NCBI GenBank assembly: GCA_002315205.1
Contig: DCGH01000041.1
Coordinates: 4,453 to 51,610, forward strand
From: Erysipelotrichaceae bacterium UBA1783
GTDB lineage: Bacteria > Bacillota_I > Bacilli_A > Erysipelotrichales > Erysipelotrichaceae
Length of the DNA stretch: 47,158 nt
Direction: 5' to 3'
The notes below the pieces were generated by a model, which saw nothing but the letters and a program-made list of their open reading frames with translations, had not been told where the DNA came from and searched no databases. Positions 1 through 10,109 of this stretch are shown here, piece by piece (the first letter of the stretch is position 1; each line of letters starts with the position of its first letter). The position numbers and the translations under genes are program-made.

Positions 1-853
1 CAAACTGATGAATTCTGTATACACCTCTTTCCTCAATACCATGTGCACCTTTTTCTTTTCTAAAGCATGGTGAATATGAAGTATATGTGTAAGGTAATTT
101 ATTCTTATCTAATATTTGATCGATAAATTTACCAATCATTGAGTGTTCAGATGTACCAATTAAATATAAATCTTCGCCTTCAATCTTATACATCATATTT
201 TCCATTTCAGCGAATGACATAACACCTGTAACAACATCAGAATGAATCATGAATGGTGGAATACAATATGTGAATCCCTTATCAATCATGAAATCTCTAG
301 CATAAGCTAATACTGCTGAATGTAATCTGGCAATATCACCCATTAAATAATAGAAACCATTACCAGTAACTCTTCCAGCTGCATCCTTATCTAAGCCATT
401 GAACCTAGCCATAATATCTGAATGGTATGGAACCTCAAAGCTCTTAACAGTTGGTTCACCAAATCTAGCTTCTTCCACATTACAAGAATCATCTGGTCCT
501 AATGGAACATCATCTGCAATCATGTTAGGAATAATCATCTGAATTTTCTTGCACTGTGCAGCTAATTCTTCTTCTTTCTTTTCATTTTCACTTAATGTAG
601 CAGCAATTTCAGCAACCTTTTTCTTTACTTCTTCTGCTTCATCCTTTTTTCCAGCCTTCATTAAAGCGCCGATTTCTTTAGAAATCTTATTTCTCTGACT
701 TCTTAATTCATCATCACTAGCCTTATATCCTCTATACTGCTTGTCTAATTCAATTAATTCGTCAACTAATGGTAATTTGTCATCCTGAAACTTCTTTTTG
801 ATGTTAGCTTTTACTGCATCAGCATTGTTTCTAATAAAATTCATGTCTAACAT
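1..853 (-). CDS. serS: Seryl-tRNA synthetase, partial (C-terminus outside window)
   Basis: Charges tRNA-Ser in the cytoplasm. About 284 N-terminal residues are visible, starting MLDMNFIRNNADAVK, the usual SerS opening. A long charged helical arm (about residues 30-105) matches the tRNA-binding coiled coil. The class II core follows, with GTSEHSMIGKF and then motif 2 (PCFRKEKGAHG, ending RIHQF) exactly at the window edge. The start ATG (851-853 on the minus strand) follows a GAAGAGGAG ribosome site. It is preceded by a serine T-box leader and its own promoter, so it is controlled separately from the gyrase genes upstream. Confidence 0.97.
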   Translation of the reverse strand, partial: MLDMNFIRNNADAVKANIKKKFQDDKLPLVDELIELDKQYRGYKASDDELRSQRNKISKEIGALMKAGKKDEAEEVKKKVAEIAATLSENEKKEEELAAQCKKIQMIIPNMIADDVPLGPDDSCNVEEARFGEPTVKSFEVPYHSDIMARFNGLDKDAAGRVTGNGFYYLMGDIARLHSAVLAYARDFMIDKGFTYCIPPFMIHSDVVTGVMSFAEMENMMYKIEGEDLYLIGTSEHSMIGKFIDQILDKNKLPYTYTSYSPCFRKEKGAHGIEERGVYRIHQF

Positions 854-869
854 AGTTTATTCTCCTCTT

Positions 870-1096
870 CAAAAATATAAAAAGACATCATCCAAAGGGA
901 CGATGTCTCGTGGTGCCACCCTTTTGACCTAAATATTCTATTTAAGCCACTCTAGTCATGATAACGGTATGAACCGGAAAGTTTTCTTTCAGCTAGAAGA
1001 TAGATTCACTAAGTCTCTGCGATGCTTTTCACCAGACAGCATCTCTCTACCAGCACAAAACTTAACTACTAGTTCTCCATTATCGCCATTTAATTC
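870..1096 (-). promoter_or_regulatory. Serine T-box leader of serS
   Basis: Read on the minus strand, the leader carries a Stem I region with AGAGA and GGTGAAAAGC elements. Next is a specifier-loop context GTGAATCTATC, where TCT at 1004-1002 is the likely serine codon, and then the T-box core GGGTGGCACCACGAG. It ends in a terminator hairpin made of GACATCGTCCC pairing with GGATGATGTC, followed by a T run at about 880. Uncharged tRNA-Ser should pair with the specifier and the T-box bulge and prevent termination. The T-box core is seen directly; the specifier assignment is inferred from position. Confidence 0.92.
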
Positions 1097-1125
1097 ATTA
1101 TAATTCAACAAATTAAACTATTCAA
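1097..1125 (-). promoter_or_regulatory. Promoter of serS T-box transcript
   Basis: On the minus strand, TTGAAT (1125-1120) and a perfect TATAAT (1102-1097) are separated by 17 bases. The -35 box overlaps the last codons and TAG stop of gyrA. Transcription should start near 1090, just ahead of Stem I of the T-box. Confidence 0.8.
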
Positions 1126-3670
1126 CTACAACTGTATCGTTGTTTCCTTCTTCAGGTGTGTTTTCTTGTGAATTTTCTTCATTTTCTTCTTCATGATCAA
1201 TAACAGCTACAGAAGCTACCTTGTTGTTTTCGTCAATTCTAATTAACTTAACACCCTGAGTACTTCTTCCATAAATTGCTACATTTTCAAGAGAAATTCT
1301 GATGATTGTACCATCATCACTCATTAATAATACATCTTCATCACCATTAACTGCCTTCAGACAAATTAGATTACCGTTCTTTTCTGTGATATTAATTGTA
1401 GCAACACCCTTACCACCACGGTTTGTCATTCTGTATTCATCAATTAATGTCTTCTTACCATAACCCTTTTCAGTTACTGATAAAATGTATTGTCCTGATG
1501 CATTTGTTGCAATACCAACAACATCACATCCATCTGTATTAAATCCCTTAACACCAGCTGCTGTTCTTCCCATTGGTCTTACATCATCTTCATTAAATCT
1601 GATAGCCTTGCCATTTGCACCACCAATAATGATTTCATCATGTCCACTAGTTAATAGTGCACCAAATAATTCATCATCTTCTCTTAATGTAATAGCAATC
1701 TTTCCAGACTGTCTGATTGATAAGAATTCAGGCATTGGTGTTCTCTTTACTAAACCACTTGTTGTTACAAAGAACATATACTGATTTTCTAATTCAGGAT
1801 CCTTTGTAATATCTACTAATGCCTTAACCTTTTCTCCTTCATCAAGATTTAATAGATTAACTACTGGCATACCCTTGGCAGTTCTAGAAGCATTTGGAAC
1901 ATTGTATCCCTTAATTCTATAAACCTTACCGAAGTTAGTAAACAATAATAAATCATCATGAGTTGACATATTAATCATCTGATCAATCATATCATCCTCA
2001 TTTAATGACATACCCTTAATACCCTTACCACCACGGTTTTGAGTCTTGTAGGTATCTACAGTAGTTCTCTTAATATATCCATTCTTTGTAATGGCAATCA
2101 TTACATTTTCTACTGGAATTAATGATTCATCATCAATATCACTTTCATCATCGTTAATGATAGTTCTACGATCATCTGAGTATTTTCTCTTAATTTCAGC
2201 TAAATCTTCCTTGATAATGCCATAAATTCTTTCAATATGACTTAAAATATCCCTATAATCTGCAATAGCAATAACTAATTCGTTATATTCATCCTCAATC
2301 TTTTGTCTTTGTAAGCCTGTTAATCTTCTTAACTGCATATCCAAAATTGATTTTGACTGAATATCAGTTAATCCAAATCTTTCCTTCATTCTTGATGAAG
2401 CTTCTTCATCATTCTTTGAAGTCTTAATAATATCAACAATTTCATCAATATTATCAACAGCTATTCTTAATCCTTCTAAAATATGAGCACGATCTAATGC
2501 TTTATTTAAATCGAATTGAGTTCTTCTGGTAATAATTTCAATCTGGTGATTTAAATATACCTGAATTAATTCCTTTAATCCTAGAACTCTTGGTGAGTTA
2601 TTTACTAAAGCAAGCATATTAATACCATAAGAAATCTGTAGCTGACTCTTACGATATAGCTGATTTAATAATACCTCTGGCTGAATATCCTTTCTGGTTT
2701 CAATAATAATTTTGATACCATCCTTATTTGATTCATCTACAACATTTGCAATTCCTTCAATGACCTTATCTCTAGCCATTTCCTTAATTGAATTAACCAT
2801 ATTTAATTTATTAACTCCATAAGGAATTTCCGTAATTAGGATTTCGTGTTTTCCTGAAGGTAAATCAACGATTTCAGCCTTAGATCTGATATAAATTGTT
2901 CCCTTACCAGTTTCATAAGCTCTCTTAATTCCACTTCTTCCAAGGATCATACCACCTGTTGGAAAATCTGGACCTGGTAAATGCTTTTCCATTAGCTCTA
3001 ATACTGTAATATCAGGATTATCAATAACAGCATCAATAGCATCTACAACCTCTCCAAGGTTATGAGATGGCATATTTGTTGCCATACCTACCGCAATACC
3101 AGTAGTACCATTTACTAATAGATTTGGGAAATGAGCTGGTAATACAACTGGCTCCTGTTCCTCTCCATCATAGTTATCAATGAAATCAACTGTATTCTTT
3201 TGAATATCTCTTAATAATTCCATTGAAATTTTTGCCATTCTAGCCTCAGTATAACGTTGTGCAGCAGCACCATCGCCATCAATAGAACCAAAGTTACCAT
3301 GACCATCAACTAATGGATATCTGTATGAGAATGGCTGTGCCATTCTTACCATTGCTTCATAAATTGAGCTATCACCATGTGGATGATATTTACCCATTAC
3401 TTCACCAACAATTCTTGCTGATTTCTTGTAAGGTGTATTAGCATAGTTTCCTAAGCCATTCATTCCAAATAAAATTCTTCTCTGAACTGGCTTCATTCCA
3501 TCCTTTGCATCTGGTAAAGCTCTTGCTACGATAACACTCATGGCATAATCTAAGAATGAATTCTTAATTTCATGAGAAATATTAATATATTTAATCTTAT
3601 CGTAGGTTTCACTCTGTTGTTCTTCAGAAGCATTAATTAATTGTTCTTCATTTAAAATTTCATCACTCAT
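1118..3670 (-). CDS. gyrA: DNA gyrase subunit A
   Basis: Breakage-reunion subunit of DNA gyrase, a cytoplasmic A2B2 enzyme that puts negative supercoils into DNA. The 850-residue length is normal. The catalytic Tyr lies in [11 protein letters not shown] (about residue 139). The C-terminal beta-pinwheel carries a GyrA box-like [10 protein letters not shown] and a second NRGGKG copy, which favours GyrA over ParC. The quinolone-resistance region reads GDSSIYEAM, with the usual Ser and acidic residue, so no obvious resistance change is seen. The tail is Glu/Asn-rich. It starts 16 bases after gyrB behind TAGGAGGTAG, so the two are co-transcribed. Confidence 0.98.
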   Translation of the reverse strand: MSDEILNEEQLINASEEQQSETYDKIKYINISHEIKNSFLDYAMSVIVARALPDAKDGMKPVQRRILFGMNGLGNYANTPYKKSARIVGEVMGKYHPHGDSSIYEAMVRMAQPFSYRYPLVDGHGNFGSIDGDGAAAQRYTEARMAKISMELLRDIQKNTVDFIDNYDGEEQEPVVLPAHFPNLLVNGTTGIAVGMATNMPSHNLGEVVDAIDAVIDNPDITVLELMEKHLPGPDFPTGGMILGRSGIKRAYETGKGTIYIRSKAEIVDLPSGKHEILITEIPYGVNKLNMVNSIKEMARDKVIEGIANVVDESNKDGIKIIIETRKDIQPEVLLNQLYRKSQLQISYGINMLALVNNSPRVLGLKELIQVYLNHQIEIITRRTQFDLNKALDRAHILEGLRIAVDNIDEIVDIIKTSKNDEEASSRMKERFGLTDIQSKSILDMQLRRLTGLQRQKIEDEYNELVIAIADYRDILSHIERIYGIIKEDLAEIKRKYSDDRRTIINDDESDIDDESLIPVENVMIAITKNGYIKRTTVDTYKTQNRGGKGIKGMSLNEDDMIDQMINMSTHDDLLLFTNFGKVYRIKGYNVPNASRTAKGMPVVNLLNLDEGEKVKALVDITKDPELENQYMFFVTTSGLVKRTPMPEFLSIRQSGKIAITLREDDELFGALLTSGHDEIIIGGANGKAIRFNEDDVRPMGRTAAGVKGFNTDGCDVVGIATNASGQYILSVTEKGYGKKTLIDEYRMTNRGGKGVATINITEKNGNLICLKAVNGDEDVLLMSDDGTIIRISLENVAIYGRSTQGVKLIRIDENNKVASVAVIDHEEENEENSQENTPEEGNNDTVVVE

Positions 3671-3686
3671 AATTACTACCTCCTAA

Positions 3687-5621
3687 TTAAATATCCAGGT
3701 TCTGAACGAAATGAGCGTTTTCCATGATGTAGTTCTTTCTTGGTTCTACCTCATCACCCATTAGCATAGAGAAATATTTATCTGCTTCAATTGCATTATC
3801 AATATTTACCTGTAATAATGTTCTGTATTCTGGATCCATTGTTGTTTCCCACAACTGCTGTGCATCCATTTCACCTAGACCCTTGTAACGCTGTAAGCTT
3901 ACCTTTTCACCAAATTCCTTCTTGATATCCTCAAGCTGCTGGTCTGTATAAGCATACTTAATTGTATTACCCTTTTGAATTCTATATAGAGGTGGCTGTG
4001 CTACATATACATAGCCTCCTTCAATAATTTCTCTTAAATATCTGTAGAAGAATGTTAATAATAGAATTCTGATATGTGAACCATCGACATCGGCATCGGT
4101 CATGATAACAATCTTATGATATCTTAGCTTAGAAATATCAATTTCCTTGCCAAATCCACATCCAAATGCGGTAATCATACTCTTAATTTCATTATTATCT
4201 AATACCTGATGCTCTCTAACCTTTTCAACATTTAAGATTTTACCTCTTAATGGAAGGATTGCCTGATGCTTAGGATCTCTACCTTGTTTTGCTGAACCAC
4301 CGGCTGAATCTCCCTCGACGATATAGATTTCGTTTAATTCAGGTGTTCTGCTTGAGCAATCTGCCAGCTTATCAGGCATATTAGTGAATTCTAAACCATT
4401 TTTCTTTCTGGTTAATTCTCTAGCCTTCTTTGCTGCCATTCTTGCCTTAGAAGCCAATACTGCCTTTTCTACAATAATTTTTGCAATATTTGGATTTTCT
4501 AATAGGAAACGATCAAATTGCTCAGTGAAAATGTTAGACATAATTCTTCTAACCTCACTGTTTCCTAGCTTTGTCTTTGTTTGTCCTTCATATTGTGGAT
4601 CTGGATGCTTTACTGAAATAATTGAAGTTAAACCTTCTCTTACATCATCACCAGTTAAAGGATCCTCATCCTTTTTCATTAAATTATGCTCTTTAGCATA
4701 GCTATTGATTACTCTTGTTAATGAATTTCTAAAACCTTCCTCATGTGTTCCACCTTCATGAGTGTTTACATTATTACAGAAAGAATAAATGTTGCTTGAA
4801 AATCCTTCGTTATATTGGAAAGCTACTTCACAAGCAATGTCTCCCTCATTACCTTTAATATGAATAGGCTTTTCAAATAGTACTCTCTTATTTTCATTTA
4901 AGAATGATACATATTCTGAAATACCGCCTTCATATTCAAATTCCTCATGCTTTAGATTTTCTTCATCTCTTTCATCATATAATTCGATAGTTAAGAATGG
5001 ATTCAGGAATGCTAATTCCTTCAATCTGTCATGAATTGTTTCATAGTTATAAACTGTTGTTTCTGTAAAAATGATTGGATCTGGTTTAAAACGGACCGTT
5101 GTTCCATGATCATGTTCTGAACAATTTCCAATTTCTTTTAATTTTTGTTCAACCTTACCACCATTTGAGAATTTAACAAAATAAACCTTACCACTAATCT
5201 TAACTGTAACCTCAACAAAGGTACTTAAGGCATTTACAACAGATGCACCAACACCATGTAAACCACCAGATACCTTATATGCTCCACCACCGAATTTACC
5301 ACCGGCATGTAATACAGTAAAGATAGTTTCAACAGTAGAAATTCCAGTTTTTTCATGAATACCAACTGGCATACCTCTACCATTATCAATAACAGTGATA
5401 ATATCACCCTTCTCAATCTTAACAATAACTCTATCTGCGTAGCCTGCTAAAGCTTCATCAATAGAATTATCTACGATTTCCCAAACTAAATGATGTAGAC
5501 CTTTTTCTGAGGTAGTCGCAATGTACATACCTGGTCTTTTTCTAACAGCTTCTAATCCTTCAAGAACCTGTATATCGTTTGAGGTATATGAATAATCATC
5601 TTTTCTTACTTCGTTATCCAT
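3687..5621 (-). CDS. gyrB: DNA gyrase subunit B
   Basis: ATPase subunit of gyrase. The 644-residue protein has the GHKL ATP site ([34 protein letters not shown]). The TOPRIM domain follows with [14 protein letters not shown] and the metal-binding [11 protein letters not shown]. It ends with the gyrase tail [16 protein letters not shown]. The start codon overlaps the 3' end of recF by eight bases, so translation is probably coupled. It is the third gene of the yaaA-recF-gyrB-gyrA unit. Confidence 0.98.
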   Translation of the reverse strand: MDNEVRKDDYSYTSNDIQVLEGLEAVRKRPGMYIATTSEKGLHHLVWEIVDNSIDEALAGYADRVIVKIEKGDIITVIDNGRGMPVGIHEKTGISTVETIFTVLHAGGKFGGGAYKVSGGLHGVGASVVNALSTFVEVTVKISGKVYFVKFSNGGKVEQKLKEIGNCSEHDHGTTVRFKPDPIIFTETTVYNYETIHDRLKELAFLNPFLTIELYDERDEENLKHEEFEYEGGISEYVSFLNENKRVLFEKPIHIKGNEGDIACEVAFQYNEGFSSNIYSFCNNVNTHEGGTHEEGFRNSLTRVINSYAKEHNLMKKDEDPLTGDDVREGLTSIISVKHPDPQYEGQTKTKLGNSEVRRIMSNIFTEQFDRFLLENPNIAKIIVEKAVLASKARMAAKKARELTRKKNGLEFTNMPDKLADCSSRTPELNEIYIVEGDSAGGSAKQGRDPKHQAILPLRGKILNVEKVREHQVLDNNEIKSMITAFGCGFGKEIDISKLRYHKIVIMTDADVDGSHIRILLLTFFYRYLREIIEGGYVYVAQPPLYRIQKGNTIKYAYTDQQLEDIKKEFGEKVSLQRYKGLGEMDAQQLWETTMDPEYRTLLQVNIDNAIEADKYFSMLMGDEVEPRKNYIMENAHFVQNLDI

Positions 5622-6711
5622 TATTATTCATTCCTTTCCCAATATTTATAATATTAACATCCTGCTTTCTTATTAAGCTTACCTCTCTAATATCAGTAGT
5701 AGTAATTATTGTCTGAACACTATTTGGTAATAACCTTAACAAGCAGGTTCTATGATCAGAATCTAATTCAGAGAATACATCATCCAATAGAAGAATTGGG
5801 TATTCTCTTTTAATCTGATAAATAATTTGAACAATTGATAGCTTTATAGCCAAAATAACCATTCTTTTCTGTCCTTGAGAACAAAATTTAGCTACATTCA
5901 TATTATTCAAATAGAATTCATAATCCTCACGATGAACACCGTTATTTGTCATCTTAGTAACTATATCTCTATCCTTTAAATTACTATAGATATTTTTCAT
6001 TTCATCCTTCATTAACTGTTCATCATTTTTTTCCTTAACAAAAGACTTATAAACCATCTGAAGATTATTTTTTGATCCACTTATCTCATTATAAAAATAT
6101 GATAAATAGTTATTTAAAGAATTAATGAAAGCCTTTCTTTCTTTGATAATATTAATTTGGCAATCATATAGCATTTCTGTATATGTCTCTAACATTAAAT
6201 CATCAATATTTCCATTCTTTAAATAAGCATTACGTTGCTTTAAATATTTTAAATAATTTGATAAATTTGCCATGTATCTAGCTGATAGCTTTCCTAATTC
6301 CATATCAATCAGCTTTCGACGATCTCTTGGTGAGCTATCAAATAAATCCATATCACTAGGAGAAAATAATACAGCATTCAGTTTTCCAATAAATTCAGAA
6401 TTCTTTTTTACTGGAACACTATTAACTGTTAGAGTTTTTCCATTTTTATGTAGAATGATATCTAATTTATCCTTTTTATTATTACTGTTTACAACACCTT
6501 CTACTGCTGCAAAATCCTCACCAAAGGAAATAATATCCTTTTCATCATCATTTCTATGACTTCTGGTAGTGGATAATAAATAAATTGATTCTAATAAATT
6601 TGTCTTTCCAACACCATTAGAACCAAGTAATAGATTCATTCCATTTTTAAATTCAATATTCTGGCTTTTATAGTTTCGAAAGTTTCTTAGCTTTACACTT
6701 TCAATAAACAT
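5614..6711 (-). CDS. recF: DNA replication and repair protein RecF
   Basis: SMC-like ATPase that helps load RecA at single-strand gaps as part of RecFOR. The protein has 365 residues. Walker A is [13 protein letters not shown] near residue 32, an ABC-type signature [10 protein letters not shown] lies near residue 280, and Walker B is [12 protein letters not shown]. The first residues [14 protein letters not shown] are typical. It lies between yaaA (5 bases upstream) and gyrB (8-base overlap), the standard origin-proximal order. Confidence 0.97.
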   Translation of the reverse strand: MFIESVKLRNFRNYKSQNIEFKNGMNLLLGSNGVGKTNLLESIYLLSTTRSHRNDDEKDIISFGEDFAAVEGVVNSNNKKDKLDIILHKNGKTLTVNSVPVKKNSEFIGKLNAVLFSPSDMDLFDSSPRDRRKLIDMELGKLSARYMANLSNYLKYLKQRNAYLKNGNIDDLMLETYTEMLYDCQINIIKERKAFINSLNNYLSYFYNEISGSKNNLQMVYKSFVKEKNDEQLMKDEMKNIYSNLKDRDIVTKMTNNGVHREDYEFYLNNMNVAKFCSQGQKRMVILAIKLSIVQIIYQIKREYPILLLDDVFSELDSDHRTCLLRLLPNSVQTIITTTDIREVSLIRKQDVNIINIGKGMNNNG

Positions 6712-6715
6712 ATAA

Positions 6716-6922
6716 TTATTTAGTTACCTCGTATTTCTTTCCCTGGATTTCCACCTTATCATTTGGATAGATCTTTCTTCCACGTCTATCTTCTTTTTCA
6801 CCATTAACCTTAATATCTAATTTCTTAACGGCAATCTTAGCTTCTCCGCCTGTTGAAATCCAATCTGTTAGCTTTAATAACTGCTGAAGTTCAATATAAT
6901 CTGTTGTAATCTTTACTACCAT
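6716..6922 (-). CDS. yaaA: S4-domain RNA-binding protein YaaA
   Basis: Small RNA-binding protein of the YaaA/RlbA group found between dnaN and recF in many Bacillota. I place the start at 6922 because CCAGGAGGTTTTTATG gives a strong ribosome site there; a frame open upstream to 6955 has none. The resulting 68 residues are almost all S4 fold, with LLKLTDWISTGGEAK and KVNGEKEDRRGRKIYPND. It is the first gene of its operon and lies just downstream of an extended -10 promoter. Confidence 0.93.
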   Translation of the reverse strand: MVVKITTDYIELQQLLKLTDWISTGGEAKIAVKKLDIKVNGEKEDRRGRKIYPNDKVEIQGKKYEVTK

Positions 6923-6957
6923 AAAAACCTCCTGGAAACGCACTCTCCTACACATAT

Positions 6958-6966
6958 ATTATATCA
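6958..6966 (-). promoter_or_regulatory. Extended -10 promoter of the yaaA-recF-gyrB-gyrA operon
   Basis: The minus strand reads TGATATAAT, an extended -10 element with a perfect TATAAT. It lies about 36 bases before the yaaA start, and no good -35 is visible. The terminator after dnaN makes a separate promoter here sensible. Confidence 0.65.
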
Positions 6967-7039
6967 CAAAAATGCTTAAATTACCCATTTAAATTGCGTG
7001 TATTTGATTTTTTATAAAAAATATAAAATATAGCACAAG

Positions 7040-7082
7040 GCATAAAAAAAGCCTAATACTTAAAATAAAAGGCCTTTTTTTA
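7040..7082 (-). terminator. Terminator after dnaN
   Basis: Minus-strand AAAAAAAGGCC and GGCTTTTTTT arms flank a loop of about 20 bases and end in a T run. It could work on both strands. It separates the dnaA-dnaN transcript from yaaA. Confidence 0.6.
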
Positions 7083-7105
7083 TTTTTTATCTCTTTTTTT
7101 AATAA

Positions 7106-8224
7106 TTAGTTATAAGTCTTGATTGGAACTACTAACTGTAATAGATCCTCATCCTCAGCACCTCTTAAAACAAAGGCCTTAAGACTTCCTCCAAACTGAA
7201 TTTTAACCTTGAATGCATTTAATGCTCTAATGGCATCATATACATAATTTCCCTTAAATGAGATTGTTAAAGGTTCACCAGTATATGAAGTTGGAACAAT
7301 TCTTTCTTCTGATTCTACAGCGCTACTTTTACTTGTGACAACAATTTCATTTTCGCTCATTTCCATTCTTACTAAATAGATACCTTCATTTTTGATGAAG
7401 CTTGCTCTATCTAAAGCATTTAAGATATCTCTTGCATCAATATTTAATTCATATGCAAAGTCACTAGGAATTAGCTTGCTGGTTTCTGGATATAATCCAT
7501 CAATTAATCTTGTCTGAACTAATACATTATCAATCACAAATAATGCTTTCTTGTCAGATAATGAAACATTGATTGTTGATTCATTATTAGTAATGATCTT
7601 AGAAATATCATTTAAGCTACTTGCTGGAATTGTAATATTGAACTTATGAGGTTCATTTAATCTAACCTTCTTTTGAGCTAATCTGAATGAATCTGTAGCA
7701 ACACATGTTAATACAACATCATCACAATTTAGATTTAATCCAGTTAAAACAGGTCTTGTTTCCTTATCACTTGTAGCAAAGCATGTAGAATTAATAATAT
7801 TTTTTAATTCTTCTGCATTTATATCAAATGATTCTTCAGGCTTAGTGAAATCAATTAATGGATAATTTGTAGCTGAAATTCCATTTAATTCAAAGCTTAC
7901 TGCCATACCTCTAATATTTGTTAGACAACCATCTAAGATTTCTACCTCAACAACCTCAGAATCAATCTTTCTAACCATATCAGCAATATACTTTCCATCT
8001 AATAGGATGTCGCCTTCATTAATAATCTGAAGATTTGAGTCTTCATTATTTATAATAGTAGATTTAATTGAAATGTTATTGTCTGAAGCTGTTAGCTCTA
8101 AACAATCATTTTTTGCTGATAGCTTAATGTTATGAAGAACAGGTAAAGGTGAATTTACTGAAATTGCTCTTAAAGCTATGTTGATGTTTTCAATTAAAAC
8201 CTTTTTGTTAATTTTAAAATACAT
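7106..8224 (-). CDS. dnaN: DNA polymerase III beta subunit (sliding clamp)
   Basis: Ring-shaped processivity clamp of the replisome. The 372-residue length is normal for the three-domain clamp. Recognisable blocks are DGKYIADMVRKI, ATDSFRLAQKKV and the C-terminal LQLVVPIKTYN. The start ATG at 8224 follows AAAGGGG with an 11-base spacer. It lies 159 bases downstream of dnaA, and that gap holds the presumed unwinding region of the origin. Confidence 0.97.
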   Translation of the reverse strand: MYFKINKKVLIENINIALRAISVNSPLPVLHNIKLSAKNDCLELTASDNNISIKSTIINNEDSNLQIINEGDILLDGKYIADMVRKIDSEVVEVEILDGCLTNIRGMAVSFELNGISATNYPLIDFTKPEESFDINAEELKNIINSTCFATSDKETRPVLTGLNLNCDDVVLTCVATDSFRLAQKKVRLNEPHKFNITIPASSLNDISKIITNNESTINVSLSDKKALFVIDNVLVQTRLIDGLYPETSKLIPSDFAYELNIDARDILNALDRASFIKNEGIYLVRMEMSENEIVVTSKSSAVESEERIVPTSYTGEPLTISFKGNYVYDAIRALNAFKVKIQFGGSLKAFVLRGAEDEDLLQLVVPIKTYN

Positions 8225-8383
8225 GGAGTTGGCCCCTTTCCTTTATTTTTTTAAATTAAGTTATAACAATCATTATTAGTATGGTGGAAAAGTGGACAAA
8301 CTCAAAATTCCACGATACTTACTAATATTTTACCATTTTTTATATGAGAATAAAATAGTGATAAGTTGTTAGTTAATTGTTAA
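8225..8383 (-). other. dnaA-dnaN intergenic region, probable DNA unwinding element
   Basis: On the minus strand two DnaA-box-like sites, TTGTCCACT (8299-8291) and TTTTCCACC (8291-8283), run directly into ATACTAATAATGATTG. That tract resembles the DnaA-trio (CTA/ATA steps) known beside the B. subtilis unwinding site. An AT-only stretch follows (AACTTAATTTAAAAAAATAAA region, 8264-8240). Placement between dnaA and dnaN matches the B. subtilis layout. The function is inferred. Confidence 0.55.
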
Positions 8384-9721
8384 TTACTTTTTAATAAATA
8401 CATTTTCTATGTCAGAAATAATCTTTTTATATACATCATCATCTCTAACAAGCTTCTCAATTTTTTCATAGGCAGACATAACAGTTGTATGATCTTTACC
8501 ACCAAATGCCTCACCAATCTTATCAAAGGATTCATCTAAATGCTTACGGCATAAAAACATTGCGATATGTCTTGCTGTAGCAATATTCTTGGTTCTGGAT
8601 TTAGAAATAATCTGTTGCTTGGTTAATCCATAATAATCACAGACTGCTTTAATGATAGAACCGATTTCTAATGGTCTTTGGGAATCAATTATGATTGCCT
8701 GTTGACCTTTAAATGCTTCAGTACATAGCTCTAAATCAATATTTTTATTTGGATCCTTAGAGAAATTAGTCGCATAGAAAATAATTCTATTTAAAGAACC
8801 TTCCAGCTGACGAACATCACTTCTGAAATTAGTAGCTAAAAAACCGATAACATCATTATCTACATGATCAATATTGTGCTGTAAAAGCTTTGACTGTAAA
8901 ATCTTATAAGCTGTTTCATATTCTAATGATGTAATAGTAACTGATAATCCCTGTGAAAATCTTGTTTTTAAACGATCATGAATATCCTTAATTTCAGATG
9001 GTAATCTATCAGAGGTGATAACTACCTGCTTTCTGTTATTGAATAATTCGTTGTAGATATCGAAGAAAATCTCATTAGATTTTTCTTTACCAGATAAGAA
9101 CTGGATATCATCAACTAATAAAACATCTAAGGTATTAAGCTTATTCTTATAGTCATCAATTGTATTATCTTTTAATGCCTTAACAACCTCATTAACAAAA
9201 TCTCTACTTGAGATATAAAGAATCTTACTTTCATTTTCATTCTTTTTAATAAAATTACCAATCGCATTTAAAAGATGGGTCTTTCCTAAACCAGAATTAC
9301 CATAAATAATTAATGGATTATAGTATCTGTTACCAGGAGCAGTAGCACATGCTAAAGCTGCTGTTTTTGCTTCAAGATTAGATGGTCCTTCAATGAAATT
9401 ATCAAATGTAAATTCATCTGATAAATTATCATTAAATTCCTCAAAAATAGTCTCTGTGTAAATATTTCTCTTATAATTTTCAATATATTCAATATCAATT
9501 TCAAATTTTGAATTAAATAGTTGTTCAAAGGCATCAGATATAATCTGTTTTTCACTACTAAGCATTAAGCTATTAATTAAAGTATTTGTTGTAATTACTG
9601 CTTTATTCTCATTTAACTCAACTAAAGAAGTATTATTGAAATAATTGAAGAAGTCTTTATTTACATTTTTGCGTAGTATATTTGTAATTTGTCTCCATAA
9701 CAAATCGTATGCTTCATTCAT
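8384..9721 (-). CDS. dnaA: Chromosomal replication initiator DnaA
   Basis: AAA+ initiator that binds DnaA boxes and opens oriC. I choose the ATG at 9721 (MNEAYDLLW), which gives 445 residues, because GGGAGAT lies about 11 bases ahead of it; the ATG 18 bases upstream has no ribosome site. Walker A is GNSGLGKTHLL, Walker B LLVDDIQFL, and the C-terminal DnaA signature is GGKDHTTVMSAYEKI preceded by ATARHIAMFLCRKHLDESF. It lies directly beside a dense DnaA-box array, so autoregulation is likely. Confidence 0.97.
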   Translation of the reverse strand: MNEAYDLLWRQITNILRKNVNKDFFNYFNNTSLVELNENKAVITTNTLINSLMLSSEKQIISDAFEQLFNSKFEIDIEYIENYKRNIYTETIFEEFNDNLSDEFTFDNFIEGPSNLEAKTAALACATAPGNRYYNPLIIYGNSGLGKTHLLNAIGNFIKKNENESKILYISSRDFVNEVVKALKDNTIDDYKNKLNTLDVLLVDDIQFLSGKEKSNEIFFDIYNELFNNRKQVVITSDRLPSEIKDIHDRLKTRFSQGLSVTITSLEYETAYKILQSKLLQHNIDHVDNDVIGFLATNFRSDVRQLEGSLNRIIFYATNFSKDPNKNIDLELCTEAFKGQQAIIIDSQRPLEIGSIIKAVCDYYGLTKQQIISKSRTKNIATARHIAMFLCRKHLDESFDKIGEAFGGKDHTTVMSAYEKIEKLVRDDDVYKKIISDIENVFIKK

Positions 9722-9739
9722 AATATTTTCATCTCCCAT

Positions 9740-10109
9740 AAACGAGTATGTATATTTTATTATGTTGACAGTAAAATTTCTATAAGAATTTATGTTCGTT
9801 TTAAGTTATCAACAATTCAAAAGTATTTAAAAATATAGTAAATATTAATATTTTTTGAGTTTTCCACCATTATCCACGAATTTCATTTTGTGGATAAAAA
9901 TAGATTAATTGTGGAAAAAAGTGGAAAATGTGGATAGTTTATGAATAATTCACATAGGTTTTCCACAAAAAAATAGGTGAAAAATAGAATAAAAATCGGA
10001 AAATATGGATTTTGTCCACTTTATCCACCACTGTGGAAAACTAGGTTTTCAACTATGTGGAAAATAAAAGAATGTGCTATAATGACTATGATAGGAGAGT
10101 ATCGACTTT
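9740..10109. other. Replication origin region with DnaA-box cluster
   Basis: Gene-free stretch between divergent dnaA and the plus-strand gene at 10110. It has one perfect 9-mer in reverse (TGTGGATAA, 9889-9897). Near matches are TTATCAACA 9806-9814, TTATCCACG 9870-9878, TGTGGAAAA 9910-9918, TGTGGATAG 9929-9937, TTTTCCACA 9959-9967, TTGTCCACT 10012-10020, TTATCCACC 10021-10029, TGTGGAAAA 10032-10040 and TGTGGAAAA 10056-10064. Boxes occur in both orientations over about 260 bases. This is the main origin or DnaA titration site next to dnaA. Confidence 0.9.
10075..10083 (+). promoter_or_regulatory. Extended -10 promoter for the glucosaminidase gene
   Basis: TGCTATAAT, an extended -10 element with perfect TATAAT, lies 26 bases before the start codon. 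It is only 10 bases from the last DnaA box (10056-10064), so DnaA could influence it. Confidence 0.7.

Noticed and set aside
1485..1784. Plus-strand open frame inside gyrA
   Set aside because: Antisense to a well-conserved gene, no ribosome site and no recognisable protein features.
1118..3670. Quinolone-resistance substitution in gyrA
   Set aside because: The key positions read Ser and Glu in GDSSIYEAM, the usual susceptible-type residues in Bacillota.
9774..9800. Plus-strand TTGACA as a promoter inside the origin
   Set aside because: No acceptable -10 at 16-18 bases; the extended -10 at 10075 explains the downstream gene better.
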